64,000 nucleotides of DNA from contig JAGYVD010000001.1 in the NCBI GenBank assembly GCA_021209875.1, forward strand, positions 992,001 through 1,056,000, written 5' to 3'. Made by a program: the position numbers and the translations under genes. Source of the DNA: Rosellinia necatrix (taxonomy: Eukaryota; Ascomycota; Sordariomycetes; Xylariales; Xylariaceae). Below, in pieces: positions 1 through 13,008 of this stretch (positions are counted from its first letter, which is position 1; every line of letters begins with the position of its first letter). Below the pieces are notes generated by a model that saw only the letters and a list, made by a program, of their open reading frames with translations, did not search any database and was not told the origin of the DNA.

Positions 1-2715
1 CGTAAGAAATCGAAACCCCAGGCAACGGCCTGTATCCACGCCATCGAACACAGCCGAAACAGGAGGCTCGACTCGGGAACGTTTTGGATCATTGGATTCA
101 AGAACTCGACAAGAAAGGATTCCAGAGGTTCCTCTAACAAATCAGATGCAATTGTTTCGCATGTCTTCATCAGGATGCGAAACCAGTCGAGGTCATTTGG
201 TGTGAGTTCCACGCCATGGCGGAGAAGGGCTTGAACAACCTCCAAAGTATAAACCTGGGTGTCTCCCATCATAAAAAACGTTCGGCCAACCAAACTCGAC
301 CCTGGGGCTGCCTCTGATTCACCAATCGCCAACATATTCGCGCCGCCTTTAAGGAGACAATCGATGGTCTTAACTACACAGTCTAGGTCGGGGAAATGCC
401 GCGCGGGTATCTCGTGCGGCTGGCCGGGGTTGGATTTTATGATTGAATAGGGAATCCCAACAGCACACTCCAAGGGAGTCCCAAGAGGGCCATTTAGGTT
501 AGGGTCCAATCGGTGCTGCATCAAGGCAATGCAAATTTCCGGCATTGACATTGCCGCCGCAAGGTGTAGAGGTGTGAAGTCCTTATGTGTTATCCAATCT
601 CCCGACCGAAGAAAAAGGCTTTCGTCGTAAGTTTCAGCAAACTCGTCGCTGCATTCCAAGGTGGCCCAGCACCAGATGGTAGCCCATGAAATAAAGATCA
701 CCGTCTTTCTTGGCTTGAATAATGACAATGCCAATTCGAGAACCTGGTCATGCCTCAAATTGCATCTTGCATAAACTGCCCACTTCACAGCGGCATATTC
801 ATAGAATTTCCAATTTTCTGTCCCTTTCCGGAAATGGGATAACCTATCTTTTTCCAGACCTGGTCGCGATTCGAAATTTTGCGCTTGGAGAAACCGCAAG
901 CACTGGATTGCTAAAAGTTGATCGCAGCGCGATTTGGAGAGCTGGAACGGCTCTAGTGCAAATACTTGGATATTTTCAAGGAACTCTTGCACGGACGCGT
1001 GGGCAAATTCGAATCGTTCACCGTCACTAGACTTCCGGATAAGGCTACTGCAAAGCTTTACGATGGAACTCTCGCGGACAATCCGGGAGCCATCCAGGGC
1101 GCTCTTGCGTGGGTGTTCGGGGGCTGCAAGGGCCTCCCTCAATTGTCGAATTGTGAGTTTAGGCTCCGCATAGGCGATAAAGTGCAATATCATTTGAACC
1201 ACGGGTATTTTCCCTGGCAGCACTCTTTTAAGTATTCGTACGTAGGTCTCGTTGAGTGTTGGCGGCAACTTCTTCAATGCCTCGCGACATTCTTCATCCG
1301 AAATGCATTCGCAGAGGTGGTCGAGCTGGCATGTTACCCATCGAAACCTTCATGTTTCTTTATAATTAGTAAACCGATCTCATAGTATAATCATGTCATA
1401 AAATAACAACTTACATGCCATTCGCGCCATTTACCAGCCCATTAATTATATCATCCTTCACAGACTCATCCGTGAGGTATAGCATGTGATTCCTTATCCG
1501 CTTTTCGATCTCAGCTGTGACAAATTTTGTGATGTCATCGGTCTTTGCCGAAATTTCGATTTCAACAAAGTCATGATCAAGGTATCCCCGAACATCAATT
1601 TCGTCTCTGCTTAAAAAAGCCACGGAGAGATTGTTAGAACTTTTCGCTACCTCAGAGAGTGTTCGAACGACCTCATTTGTTTGGTGGCCGCACTCGTCCA
1701 GGCCATCAACGATGAGAAATACACTATCAAACAGTTGGACAACTTTATTCAGGTTTCCTTGCACGTCGCTTATGCTTGGTGTTTTCTCTAGGCTCGTTGG
1801 AGTATGAAATTGATCATAAAATTCGTTCAGAACGTCGTAGGCCGCTTCTTTTTGTAATGCAAGCTGATAGAGGATGGTGCTCAGGATATTCACTGCGCTC
1901 TGTGTATTTTCGTCTTTGTAATCACAAAAGAAAAATGCTGTCGAAACGGTATCTGAGCTAGCCCGCAACGCGGCCTCGATTATTGATGCCGCGAGCACCG
2001 TTTTCCCAGCGCCTGGAATTCCCTTGAACCAGATCTTTGAGGCGCGTGATGAAAGCCAAGTGTTGAATTGAGGTAGTTGGGTCAGCCATGAACCTGTTGT
2101 TGGGTGTCTCAGACGACGGCTAGTGTCGTAGTTCTGCTGAGGGTTGCATTTTAGAAAATACTTCAGAACTTTGCGCCTATTCTCGTCTTGTTGAATTCGG
2201 ATTACGATCTCCTTTATTGTCTCTGCTTCGTTCACAAAATCCGAAACTTTCTTGTCCATGTCTTTGCCCCTGGAAAGATTATCAAGTAGCATTTTTGTTG
2301 AAGTTGCCGAAAGGGCTATGTTGATATTCTGATGGTGATGAGCAATCCTCGCACGCATGTCTTGCACATCATTGAACGACAATGCCATGCGAACACGGTC
2401 ACGCATCGTTCCATTTTGGACTTTATTGAACATTATCTGGAGGTCCTCAAGAGTGGTTTTGCATTCTGTGATATGATGAATGTGATACCCTTTCAGGTTG
2501 CTGTCAGAGTCCCAGTCATCTAAATCTTTGAGGTTATTCGCCAATATTTCGAGACTTTTCAACCCGCCAGCGAGAGCGCGTGTCTCATGGCCAAGATCGT
2601 TGATGTGTTTTTCCGCGTTCTTTACGAGTCTGCAAAATTGCATGATCCGGGCGGAAACAGTATCAGCTAGGCTTATAATCCCGGCGACACTTGCAATAAC
2701 CGAAAGCGGATCCAT
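1..2715 (-). CDS. NACHT/ankyrin STAND NLR-like protein, 3' end outside window
   Basis: Two exons on the minus strand: 2715-1415 and 1347-1, with a 67-nt intron (donor GTAAGT, branch TACTAAT). The frame stays open to base 1, so the C-terminus is missing. Residues 1 to about 150 form the helical N-terminal domain common in fungal STAND proteins (starts MDPLSVIASVAGIISLAD). Next come LRHPTTGSWL, the P-loop GIPGAGKT (about 232-239) and Walker B FLIVDGLDEC (about 333-342), then a winged-helix-like segment. Near the visible end an ankyrin-like repeat reads DFTPLHLAAA. An upstream in-frame ATG at 2760 would add 15 unconserved-looking residues, so 2715 is preferred. The family acts in fungal non-self recognition and programmed cell death; the role here is inferred from architecture only. 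Confidence 0.87.
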
Positions 2716-5700
2716 GGTGAGGAATGAAACGTGTTGGTGGATTTGATGAAAGAGGTGCAATGGAAAGGGGTTATGCTTGAGAGAGCGGTAGCAGGGTGGG
2801 TGATAGTTGCGTTAGGGGAAGAGACTCTGACTAGGTGAGAGAATAGGCAAGAGGGCAAGAGGGCAAGAGCGGAAATGTTGAATATATAATATAAAAAGCC
2901 GGCTAAGAATGAACAATTGCAGGCATGGGTTTGTTATTGTGCCAATGTCTTGATGAGCTATCTTGCTCGGCAATGCCTGTCGATATGGGATGGGCCCGTG
3001 AGCAGGCATCCAAAGGGGGGTTACCACGCCACCTTGACAAATAACTACCGGCATGAATTATTGGCCATTCCCGCGCGCGTATTTAGAGATAGTTGATGAG
3101 GGGGCAGCTGCCATGCTACCACAAAGTGCTATTACTTGGTTCGAAGTCACTATATATGGATTCCCCCAGCATTGACTGGGTATATTTTAACTCTTCTACG
3201 AAACACAGGGCAGATGACTAGCGCCTAGCTGATGATGTGCCCGACACGACGTCTTATGGAGGCCCTGGCTGTTAGCCGCGGTCTGTTCTCCTACCCGCAC
3301 CCATGCAGCCTTTCTATTATTTGGGCCCCAGGGATTATAGATAACAACGGACCGCAAAAGAAGTCACCGTTCTGGGAAGCCCGTTGGGGGAACTAACTTT
3401 GGGGGAGGCACAGACACAATGGGCAATACATACTTAGTCAAGGCGACGCAATCGCATATCTCTCTCGGAGAAGCGCAAATGAAGGACCCCGTGCGAAAAC
3501 TAATAACAAGCTGAGGGGGTTCCTATTTCCTTTATGTCATTCACGTTTAAAATGGGACCAGAAAGTCCGTATATACCTAGTAAGTCAATTACCATGAAGC
3601 ATAGTCGATTCTTTATTGTTCGAAATCGTCTATTAACCTACCGAACCATAGTTATTATTGACATGGTTGATCTGAGTTTACAATGCCAACCCCACGGGTC
3701 TGATTAACCTTATTGGTTAGCTTTGTCATTAGGAACACTGTCGATGCTACATGATGGCGCCCTAGGTTCCTGCGGCTGAAGTGGTATCTGAAGAAATGGA
3801 TGTGGGAACATACATTGATCAGCTACCGACTATCACCTCCATATACGTCGTGCGCGGGGGGCTGGCCACTAAAAATACACCTACAAAACAGTTTGGAGTG
3901 ACACCGCTTGGCGATGATGTTCCTTTCCTATCTGGATTGGCTGCCCATCCAATTTGTAATTTGGTACGCCTGGACAACAAACGCCGTGGCGGACAGAGAG
4001 ACTCTCTACCACCCTGGTCCAACAACTGCAGATACGACCCTCCCCCTCCTCAACCGAACACCGAATTTGGATATCCGCCCCGGGGGCTTTTCTTCAGCAG
4101 ACAGGCCCCGCGTCACCTTCCTCTCTTTGGAGCCTCGTGCTCGGATGTTGTCAGCCTCCGGCGTCATACAGCAGCGGCTACATGCCGTGTCGGCCACTGG
4201 CCATCGAACGACCCTCTGGCACTCGTCCGAAACAGCCTCACGTCAGTCTCATCCAACACACCACCACCCTGACTGGATGGATCTACTGGTACGGTGCGCA
4301 CCCGCGCATCGGGAGCATGCATAGGACTCGGACGTGGCCCTGGTGTGATACCGAAGCACAAAACGAGCGCGCTACGAGGAGATGGACTGGGCTGCCCTGG
4401 GTGTTCTTGCCTCGTTGATAGGCCCGCGCAGCGAGCTGTGACCGGAGCCCATCAAGACGAGGGGGGTCATTCGTCATGCTGAGCCCCCGCCCCCTTTCTG
4501 GCTCGCCATCTAGGAGCCGAAGGTCCGGGGTGCCTCAGGCGCTTACCGCTTGCTTTCTTACTAGAGCAGCAACAGCAGCGGGGAAGGCGCGATTCGGCAG
4601 CCTTCTGCGCCGCCGCCTCTTGGCGGTCAGAGTGCTTAGCTGCGGGGTGGCTGCCGCTTGGGTCGGCTGCTCGGGGAAAGGCGCTGGATTCCTTTGTCCT
4701 GCTATAAGTACGAAGGTCTGGGTGGCAAATACCCACCATTCTTGGCAACAGCCTACATTGCGGACCCATGCTAAACGCCATTTCACATGCTTGATCAGAT
4801 CCTGTATTTTGAGGCCGGGCTTTAATTGTAGGCGGCCTTGGGGAGGGATAACCGAAGCTATTCGCTGTATAGCCCGTTTTCTTTTTTCTTTTTTTTTTAA
4901 CTCTCCGGCTATGCGAATAGCTTTCTGAATAAAGGGTTATGGCTTGAATACACGTGCCAATAGCGAATTATTTCTTTACTGTAATAACTCTTAAAAATAA
5001 AACAAATCAACAGATACTTATAAAGCTTAAGCTCTCAAGCAGGAAACGGGGTATTACAAGTTTAGGCTGGCTTGCCTTGGCACGCGAAGTCGTATGATGA
5101 TTTATTATTTGCACTACGAGCCAATGCCAAGAATGGTGAGTAATTTCCACGTGGACCTTCGAAGTGTGTTTTGCGGCTTGGGGATGAAACCATGTTGGCT
5201 ATAGAGCGTCAAGCACGGAGTATTTCACGTGCTATCCAAAGGAGGCCCCATGCTAGCTCTCCTCTTCTCCTGCTCTACAGCTTCCCATAGCGCCACTTCC
5301 ACTGCCCACTATGCCCTCGGAGAAAGTTATTTGTTATGACCCATCCCAACAGAGGCTTGAAATCTTCTCGTTCTCGTTGTTGGAAAGTATGGCCGACGGT
5401 CGGTAGTTGGCGGGTGTTTGGGTGTTTGGGTGTTTGGGGGGGTTTGGTACTAATCCTGCTCGATCTTAGATGCAAACTACCAGACATTCGAACTCCCTCA
5501 CCTTTCTAAGACCGTAACCATCTACATCGACAGAGAATGCCAAGGGGGCTTGGGAGAAATGCAGAACGTAAAGTCGAGTTTGTCCACAAGCCGTCGTAGA
5601 GTTAAGACTAATGAAATCGTTGCTGTGTTCTTTCTCCGCTCTCTTCCTCTCGGGGTGAAGATACAACGCTATCTTCACATCAATTCTAAAAATCTATATA

Positions 5701-8458
5701 AATTGCAGGTGGGGTCATTGCAATCTTTGCGGCAGGCTAGCATAGATGCGATGGTCGCTGAAAGAAAAGAGCCGAAATGAAGCGATTTTGTGACTAACGG
5801 ATGTTAAAAAGGATTCTGTGATTATCAAGTTCATATCAACTGTCATGTTAAGAATGCCCAGAGCAAGGTTTAGTCACTATGAGGTAGCAGCTGGGTAGCA
5901 GGTAGGTAGCCAAGTATAGGGGTAGGGCTTAATATCATTGATTCCTAAGCCTACCATCTAGGTGGGAGACCTTTCGTCCTTATATACACAAATATGCCCG
6001 TAGAGCTACCCCCTATGGTAGCTGGTGCCCCGCCATGTGATTCATTCACCTGACATCAACCTTGTCGTTAAGCTCTTACATTCTGATGCTTGAACTCTTC
6101 GCCCGGTAAATATCTCTGACTTGGTATTGACCACGATGCTCTAGCCTTGTATGGACTGACAGGGTTTCCGTTGATCTCTGAGGCCTGTAAATTCTCTGAA
6201 CATACCACCTTGCGGGAAGGCTGGTATGCAGACGTGGGCGGATTCAGGCCGCCCGGATCTGTATATTTCGGCACCGATCGAAGGTGGTCTAATCGTCCTC
6301 TTTGAGTGTTCCAGGAATACTGTACATACACGGCAGGGCCCTGATCAACTACGCCTATCTACCACTTTGCCTTGGTATAGTGTAGATGTGTAGTAATAAG
6401 TAGATTTATGAGATTGGTGCACACCAGTCATCCTTGGTATAGTTGAGGTATACGCATAGTTGATTTGGGTGTATTTCGTGCCCAGTATAGAACAGCGAAG
6501 CGACCTGTCCGGCAACCCATCCTCGTCTTCTTCTGCTGAGTTGGCGCCGTCAATACCACCCTTATCCTTTTCGCCGGCGACCTAATGGGTATGGTCGTCG
6601 TGGCACTCTTTGTCATCCCCGTTGCCCCTTCAGTTTCCAGCTAAGCTAGGGTAGCTTCCCTGAACTCTTCGTCACTCTTCAGAGCCATTTTCGTTGCCGG
6701 GGCTTCTTCATCATGGCGAAAGATCTCTGGGTGTGGGTTCTGAATAATTCCACAGCGCTGCCACGACCGCCATGCTAGCATCATGTCAACCATCCTTCTA
6801 TCAAAGTATCAAAGGAAGCCTTGTCGCCGCTGAGTATACGTCCAGCGGCTGGAAATATCCTCTCATATTCAGCGGACATAGCCTGTATAGTTAAGAATTC
6901 TAGTGTAGCTTTGTATAAGCGAGTGGATCACGACCCTCGTCGTTGCCCTTTTCGGGATGTCTTAGCTAGTGTTTATACTTGTCGCCAACAACTGAGCGTA
7001 TACAATTGATTATCGGTAAGGATAAACGTTTATATTCAAACGGGTTGTAGGACTTGTGTTTCTTCGTTGACGAAGGACTATCGATATAAATGTTTGGCTT
7101 TGTCGTAGGCGTCCTAGATAACTACAACCAGACAGTATTTCCACTGTTTGATTTCTGAAGATTATACATGACAGAAGGGGGAGGAAGCCTATTGTCAAGG
7201 CTAAAGCAAAGGACAGACATAAATGCCATTTGGCAATGCGTACACGGAGACACTATGTAGAACCTGGCATAAGCTAAAGGAGTTCCCTATACCCTTCAAC
7301 TTTGAAAGTATACAAGAACTTCACGCGATGGCATCCAATGGCTCCTAGCATCCGGCCTAATCTGTCTAGTGCCGATCTTGTCTGCCTTGCCACTCTGGTT
7401 ATTAATGTCGGCGTACAAAGAATCAGCGGATTGGCAGAATTTATTGAGATGCGGTGTATTCGTGAGCCGTGTATACCACTCGCCTATTCGACACCGGCGT
7501 AAAAGTTCAGAAGGCACATTATGGGAGGAGGGGGGAATCGCCTGACGCTGTGATACTTCAACCCTATTGATAGGCTCTGCGTGGTACATATGCATAACAT
7601 AGCCGAAGCACGTAGGACGAAGAGTGATCGTGCTGCATCGCCGCCCCCCTTTCCCTCCTCCAGGAGCTGCATGCGTAGGTGTGCCAAGGTCGCCGCGAGG
7701 GGAGCGAGGGTGCGATGGGGCGGCGTTCGATAGCCTGCTTCACGGTCCCGTCCCCCTCTCCCCCCCTTCAAGCTGTCAAAGTGCTGAATTGTGACTGTGG
7801 TGTCTGAATTTGGTTGTAGTGCGCTCACATATGCATAATGACCGCCCGAGAGAAAGGGGCTGAGGTCCCTTTCCTGCTAGAATCACTTACACTAGATAGT
7901 GATAATTGACTGTGGGCTACACAGTGCCAAGCATGGGGCATTTCACGTGTCCATCCCAAGAAGGGCAGAGACGCAATCGCGAATTATGGGGCCGGCAAGG
8001 TCCCTGCGGAGATCGATCGGGGCGGGAAGGATAGAACCCGGCTTACTACATGACCTCATCCCAACTCCATCACTTCCGTGGTTTATCTCCCCCAAAAAGG
8101 TACCTAGGTAGCCGTCGGCAAAGCGGCCTCTCAGGTCGCACGAAGGGGAGATAAAGAAGAGGTGCCACTGTATGTGATTGGCCAGAGTGGATCCGGAACT
8201 GTCCAGGTCACAGGTGAGATACGGCTGCAGCAGGACCATGCCCAAATGGACATGTTCCCTAGATAGGGAGGACGAACCCCGCTAGTCGTTCTCAGATACC
8301 GTTCCGATGCGGGCCGACACGGGCTGGTATAAGAGGGAGGGGGAAGGCGCGGAGACGACGGTACAGGTCCATAAGAGGTATCTGGATCGCGCCATTGTAT
8401 GCGGTATATACAATCTATACAACATATACATATATACATATATATCCCGCATTATACC
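2716..8458. other. Long gene-poor interval
   Basis: No convincing gene in 5.7 kb. Open frames here are short, overlap on both strands and show no domain or splice logic. It holds a GC-richer block at about 4000-4800, a T-rich run near 4880-4900, a GTGTTTGG tandem at about 5411-5443, the LTR-like repeat described separately, and scattered ACCTAGGT-type motifs. The last 60 bases are a TA-rich run just before the M20 gene. Confidence 0.6.
5841..6080. mobile_element. Solo-LTR-like repeat, lightly mutated copy
   Basis: This stretch aligns without gaps over about 210 columns to 62332-62541 at the other end of the window, and the two differ mostly by C-to-T and G-to-A changes in the right-hand copy. 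The shared edge begins at TGTCATGTTA. A plausible right end is TCTTACA at 6080, which forms an imperfect terminal inverted repeat with TGTTAAGA at 5846. No internal retrotransposon genes and no clean target-site duplication were seen, so a solo LTR is an inference. Confidence 0.6.
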
Positions 8459-9688
8459 ATGGCCACTCCAATCATGGACCACCCCGTGGTCGGGCTGCTG
8501 AAGTCGCTGATGTCTATCGTCAGCACCAGCGAGCTCGAGCACGGCATCGGCGTGTTTCTGGAGCGGCACCTCCAGGGGCTGGGCTACACCGTCGAGCGCA
8601 CCGCCATCGCGCCGGGGTCTACCCGCAGCAACGTGTACGCCTACCTCGGCAGCGCGCGTGCGACGCGCGTGCTACTCACGGCCCACATGGACACCGTGCC
8701 GCCGCACATCCCGCTGGCCGTTGACGCCGCCGCCGCCGACGACGGTGACGGCAACGGCGACATCATCATCCGCGGTCGGGGCGCCTGCGACGATCTGGGC
8801 CCGTTGGCCGCCCAGATCATCGCCGCCCAGGAGCTGCGGGCGGAGGCCGGGGTCCGCGAGGCGGGCGGCGACGTCGGGCTGCTGTTCGTGGTCGGGGAGG
8901 AGAACGGCGGGCACGGCATGATCGCCGCCAACGACCTGGGGGTCGCCTGGGAGTCCGGCATCTTCGCCGAGCCGACCGAGAGCAAGCTCGCGAAGGGCCA
9001 CAAGGGACAAGTGGCTTTCGAGCTCATCTCCCGCGGCGTCGCTTGGTAAGTCGCACGCAATGCTGAAAAAAATGAAAGGCGGGAGGAGAAAGGGGGCGGG
9101 AAAAAAAAAAAAAAAAGAAATAAAAAGAAAATCGAGCCCCTACGTTTTGAAAAGAAGCCCCGCGTTAATGGATCGCGAGAAACCAGCCACTCCGGATACC
9201 CCCACCTCGGCAAGAGCGCGACCTCGGCGCTCCTGGCCGTCCTGAACGAGCTCTCCGCCACGACCTGGCCTGAGTCTGATCTGCTGGGCGCCTCGACCTT
9301 CAACATCGGCACCTTCGAGGGCGGCGAGAAGCACAACATCGTCGCGCCGTCGGCCAAGGCGCTCTGCGAGGTCCGCATGGTCGCCGACCTGCCCGGCGTC
9401 AAGGCCAAGCTCGAGGAGGTGGTCTCGCGGCACCCGGACGTGGAGCTGAGGTTCGTCTTCGAATATCCCGAAGCCCTCCTGGATTGGGACGTCGTCGGTT
9501 TCGAGGCCGCCCCGGTGGCCTTCGGCACCGACGTGCCCCGGCTCAGGGACGAGCTGTGCGGCAGGAGGATCCTGTACGGGCCCGGGTCGATCCTCGTGGC
9601 ACATGGGCCGGACGAGTATATTCGCGTCTCAGAACTGATTGACAGCATTTCCGGATATAAAAAGCTAATTCGCCATTTGCTCCAGTGA
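8459..9688 (+). CDS. M20-family metallopeptidase (acetylornithine deacetylase-like)
   Basis: Exons 8459-9045 and 9187-9688 (141-nt intron) give 362 residues. M20 metal-site motifs are in order: TAHMDTVPP (His76/Asp78), GRGACDDLGP (Asp111), VGEENGG (Glu147/148), FAEPTES, and a late AHGPDEY histidine. The splice joins TG to C, restoring CHSGYPHLGKS, a conserved start of the lid domain. The family removes acyl groups or cleaves peptide bonds in small substrates (ArgE/DapE/CPG2 group); the exact substrate cannot be read. No signal peptide is visible, so it is probably cytosolic. A second copy lies at 54503-55662 in opposite orientation with an intron at the same place and phase. Coding GC is much higher than the flanks. 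The start codon sits just after a TA-rich promoter run. Confidence 0.9.
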
Positions 9689-10412
9689 GACCACGGTCGT
9701 GGTTCTTGGACATGCTCGGAAATATTTTACAACACCGCTCTCATCCGCCGAGGCGCGCGGCCTACTGACCCATAGCATAAAGGTAAAGCTCCTCACTACC
9801 TACTTACAACCTCAAGAACAGGTTTATGGACCAACCCTGCCCGAAGCAGTATGGAGGACATAATACGGAGAGGATCATGATGGCACCAGCATTCTTATGG
9901 CGAACATGCACTGTAGGCGCTCCCCAATTGATTGGATTTGTATATAGTGTGGGAAGAACTTCAAGCCAATGAAACGTGTCATTGGTAGCTCGCTCGATGA
10001 ACTGATGGTTAACTAAATGAAATTGGTGTGGCCGTGTGGTATCTCGGGGTGCTGAAATCTAAGTTGAGGGCGTCTTGAGATGACCGAATGCCCTAATTTC
10101 TAATTTGGCAGAACGAAACCGTGGTAACCGGCAGTGACATGGATGTCAACTGTGGGTTGGGAAACACGTTTTCGAAACCACCACGGCAGAGCCCCAATTG
10201 CACACGCCGCCCTGCCCTGTCCTGTCCCTTTTTTTGCGGTTCAGGGGGCGGAGCAGCTATAAGTGGCAAGCCCACAATATCATGCGTGGACATGCAATCT
10301 CAAGAAAGCCTCGAGACAAACGCGACCAGGCGCAAGTAGCATGACAGCACCGACAGCGAACTAACTAGGTAGGTAGGTAGGTAGGTAGGTAAGTATGCGG
10401 CGCGAGCGAGCC
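9689..10412. other. Intergenic, tail-to-tail
   Basis: Separates two convergent genes. The only distinct feature is an (AGGT)n run at about 10366-10392, part of the dispersed ACCTAGGT-type repeats. Confidence 0.6.
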
Positions 10413-10928
10413 CTACGAAGAAGCGGGAGGGGAGCGCCTCCTCCTAATGCGCCGCCCCATCATGGTGGCCATGCCGGGGAAAACGTTCGAGCGCGCGTTG
10501 ATGCCCAGGCAGACGGCGGTCGCGTAGTCGCCGTCGTGGCTGATGCTGACAGACGCGAAGGTCTGCTCGTACGTGTCGTCGGCGCGCACCACGGCCACGA
10601 GCGCGCCGCCGGAGCCCTCGTCGCCTACCGACCGGGTCACCAGCTCCTCGCGCCGGTCCGTAGCGGCAGTGGCAGCGGGAGTGGCGGTGGCGGTTGTGGG
10701 GGAGGAGGAGGTGGTGGTGATGTTGGTGATGCCGGCCTTCTCGGCCTCCTCGAAGTCGTCCAGCGGAGACCCCTCGGGCGACTCCATGCCCAGGGCAGAC
10801 CGTATGATGCTGACCGTCTGGAACGTGAGCCGCCGGTGCGGGTGGGCCTTGATGACCGCCTCCTTGGCGGCGAATCTGAGGTGCCGAAGAGGGTGAGCAC
10901 TCTAGCTCATACGCGGGAACACATACAA

Positions 10929-10959
<31 letters not shown>

Positions 10960-11367
10960 GACATACAGATACACACAAACACACACACACACACACACAC
11001 TCAAACAAATATATATATATTATATATATAATCACATGAAGATGAGTGCAAAGTAAACAAATCAGCATTCTCACCTTCCAGCCATGAATTCAACAGCCCT
11101 CCTGAAACCAGGTGGATCGGGGGCCGCGGCCGCGGCCTCGTCCCCAGCCCCCGCGGCGGGCGGCATGTCGTCTCGGGGCCCGCGCGCTCTCCGGTCTTCG
11201 AGGACGCACCGCAATATGTTCGCCGTGGTCGTGTTGCCGATCTCCTCGGGCCGCAGGATCCGGCGGACGAATTGGGGCCCCCGCCCGCTCTTTAGGATCC
11301 GCCTGATCCTCACGGCATGGCAGATGTCGTTGCCGATGATGAAGGGCAGCTTGCCGGGATGTATCAT
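10413..11367 (-). CDS. Holo-[acyl-carrier-protein] synthase, mitochondrial type (Ppt2-like)
   Basis: Exons 11367-11075 and 10875-10413 give 251 residues. N-terminal IGNDICHAVRIRRIL carries the metal-binding Asp of AcpS. FAAKEAVIKAHPHR, which straddles the 199-nt intron (AG|A phase), is the AcpS K-E motif. SVSISHDGDYATAVCLG near the C-terminus matches the last conserved strand. Such enzymes transfer 4'-phosphopantetheine from CoA to a serine of acyl carrier protein, in fungi mainly the mitochondrial ACP. A threonine/alanine-rich insert sits between the two catalytic halves. No clear presequence is visible. The intron contains TA and CA dinucleotide runs. Family identity is firm; mitochondrial assignment is inferred from similarity to fungal Ppt2. 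Confidence 0.85.
10926..11030. repeat. TA and CA microsatellites inside the synthase intron
   Basis: A (TA)n tract at about 10930-10953, an (AC)n tract at about 10975-11000 and a second TA tract at about 11010-11028, all within the intron of the holo-ACP synthase gene. Confidence 0.9.
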
Positions 11368-11941
11368 GGTGGACGGTGTGACATGAGCGAGAGACGGGCA
11401 AGAGGCGATGAGGCGCTTCTAGGTAGTTTACAGTATCCAAATTTCCTGAGCATGGTTCCCGACCTACCTCATTTGGGATGTGGCCCTTATCGATTGGGAC
11501 ATGTCCCTGACCCACGTGCTGACCCGCTATAAGGGGCGTGGCTTCAGGGTTCATTCACCAACAGGCTGGAGCGAGCAGAATGTATTATATTAATGATCAA
11601 AAATTATAACGCCTTTTGTCCTGTGTTCAGCTTGGTTATTTGGCGTTGCGCAGCGAGTCTGCAGCAAAGGCTCGAAGATCACGGCTAGTGCAGACCGGAG
11701 TTACTCTACCATGACCCCATCGTCGCAGTTCCACCTCACTCGTTTTCCCAGGCTACGGTAATCCCTCACATCCACCATCATCTCCATTCATAATGAAACT
11801 CATCACGGCTGCCCAAATACCCTAAGCTACTTCGCTGAGCGGCCATGAGGATCCCACCCCAAGGCGCGGAATCAATTGCTAACCTCAGGTCCACACTGTA
11901 CTCTGGGATTTCGGTACGTCATCCACGTTGCAGGTGCCTCT
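11368..11941. other. Intergenic, no feature seen
   Basis: Upstream of the synthase gene and downstream of the DUF1774 gene. No supported gene or RNA was recognised. Confidence 0.55.
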
Positions 11942-13008
11942 CTAGTTGTCTGGCAGAAGAGGCGCCCTCTCAGCATCGCCCCCTTGTGGTTTTCCCCTGG
12001 CAGCGGGTACGGCAACCACCACAGTAGCGACGAAGAGCACAGCCATTATGGTGAATGCGAAAATCCACTGTAGCGCAATGACCTGCTCGAAGAACTGGGA
12101 AACACCGATGGCTGCCGAGAGAACTGACAGGTTGAATCCCATCGTGTAATCCTAATTAAGGTCAGGTATAACTCTGAAACTGTAATAGGAGAAGTTCTTA
12201 CTCTGTATACAACGATAAAGAACAGCCCGTACACCAGGATGCTCCAAATGAAAATGTTCCCAAAGATGCGAGCGACAAGGGTTTGCGCGTTGGGAACCAT
12301 AATGGCACCGTTCCAGTAGATTGCGACGAAAGTCCAAGCCAGTGGCCCAGACACGACCGGCTCGTGAATGAATCGTGCGTATCCGTTATGGCGGAAGTAT
12401 AGGGATGACAGGTTGATGAAGTTGAGTATAATGATCAACTCGGCCCAGCCAAACAGAGAGCGCACAAACAACATCACGAACGCGAAGTGGAATAGATTGT
12501 TCAGAATGAAATGGCTTCCGACAGCGCAGGCGGAATTAACGCGCTCGATATTGCCAGAAAAGAGATGCGCAATATAGCCACCTTGAAGAATGAACAGGAC
12601 GACCCTAGCGACGCGAGACGTTAGACTACTGGTTCTGGAACAAACGCGGCGATGCGAATCCTTCGTATTCTTACCAGTATATGCTTGCAATGACATGGTT
12701 CATGCGGAATGCGGTGTGATAATGGTCATTCTGCTTCCATATCTTGCGTCGCGGCCAGACACCATCATCGGGACTGTTGAAGGTATAGTAGAAGGAAACA
12801 ACGATGGCCAGCAGCCAGGTGAGAATCGTCAGGACCTTGTAGGTGATGATAGTATCCTTGGAATGCGATTCGCGCTTTGCGAAGGGATTGACTACAACCG
12901 ATTATCCATTAGCAGGGCCGCTTGATAGTATTTATTTATACTCCACGTTCGGGCTTCAGGTGGGAGCATCGAGAAATGAACAAACATACTCTGGTGCACA
13001 CGCTCCAT
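11942..13008 (-). CDS. DUF1774-family multi-pass membrane protein
   Basis: Four exons: 13008-12990, 12891-12675, 12604-12202, 12151-11942 (282 residues; introns 98, 70 and 50 nt). The first exon is only 19 nt; its phase joins A|TC to give MERVHQINPFAKRESHSKD. Several hydrophobic helices follow, including TILTWLLAIVVSFYYTF, VVLFILQGGYIAHLFSG, FHFAFVMLFVRSLFGW and a final IFAFTIMAVLFVATVVVAVP, ending in a charged cytosolic-looking tail. The pattern matches fungal DUF1774 proteins, whose function is not established. The internal GGYIAHLFSGNIERVN stretch looks strongly conserved. Confidence is high for the gene structure, moderate for the family name. Confidence 0.85.

Noticed and set aside
3781..4930. 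Cluster of 60-160-codon frames on both strands
   Set aside because: Mutually overlapping, no splice logic, no recognisable motif; explained by a GC-richer block with few stops.
8641..9648. Long minus-strand open frame opposite the M20 gene
   Set aside because: It is an antisense shadow caused by high GC3 of the real gene, and no domain is visible.
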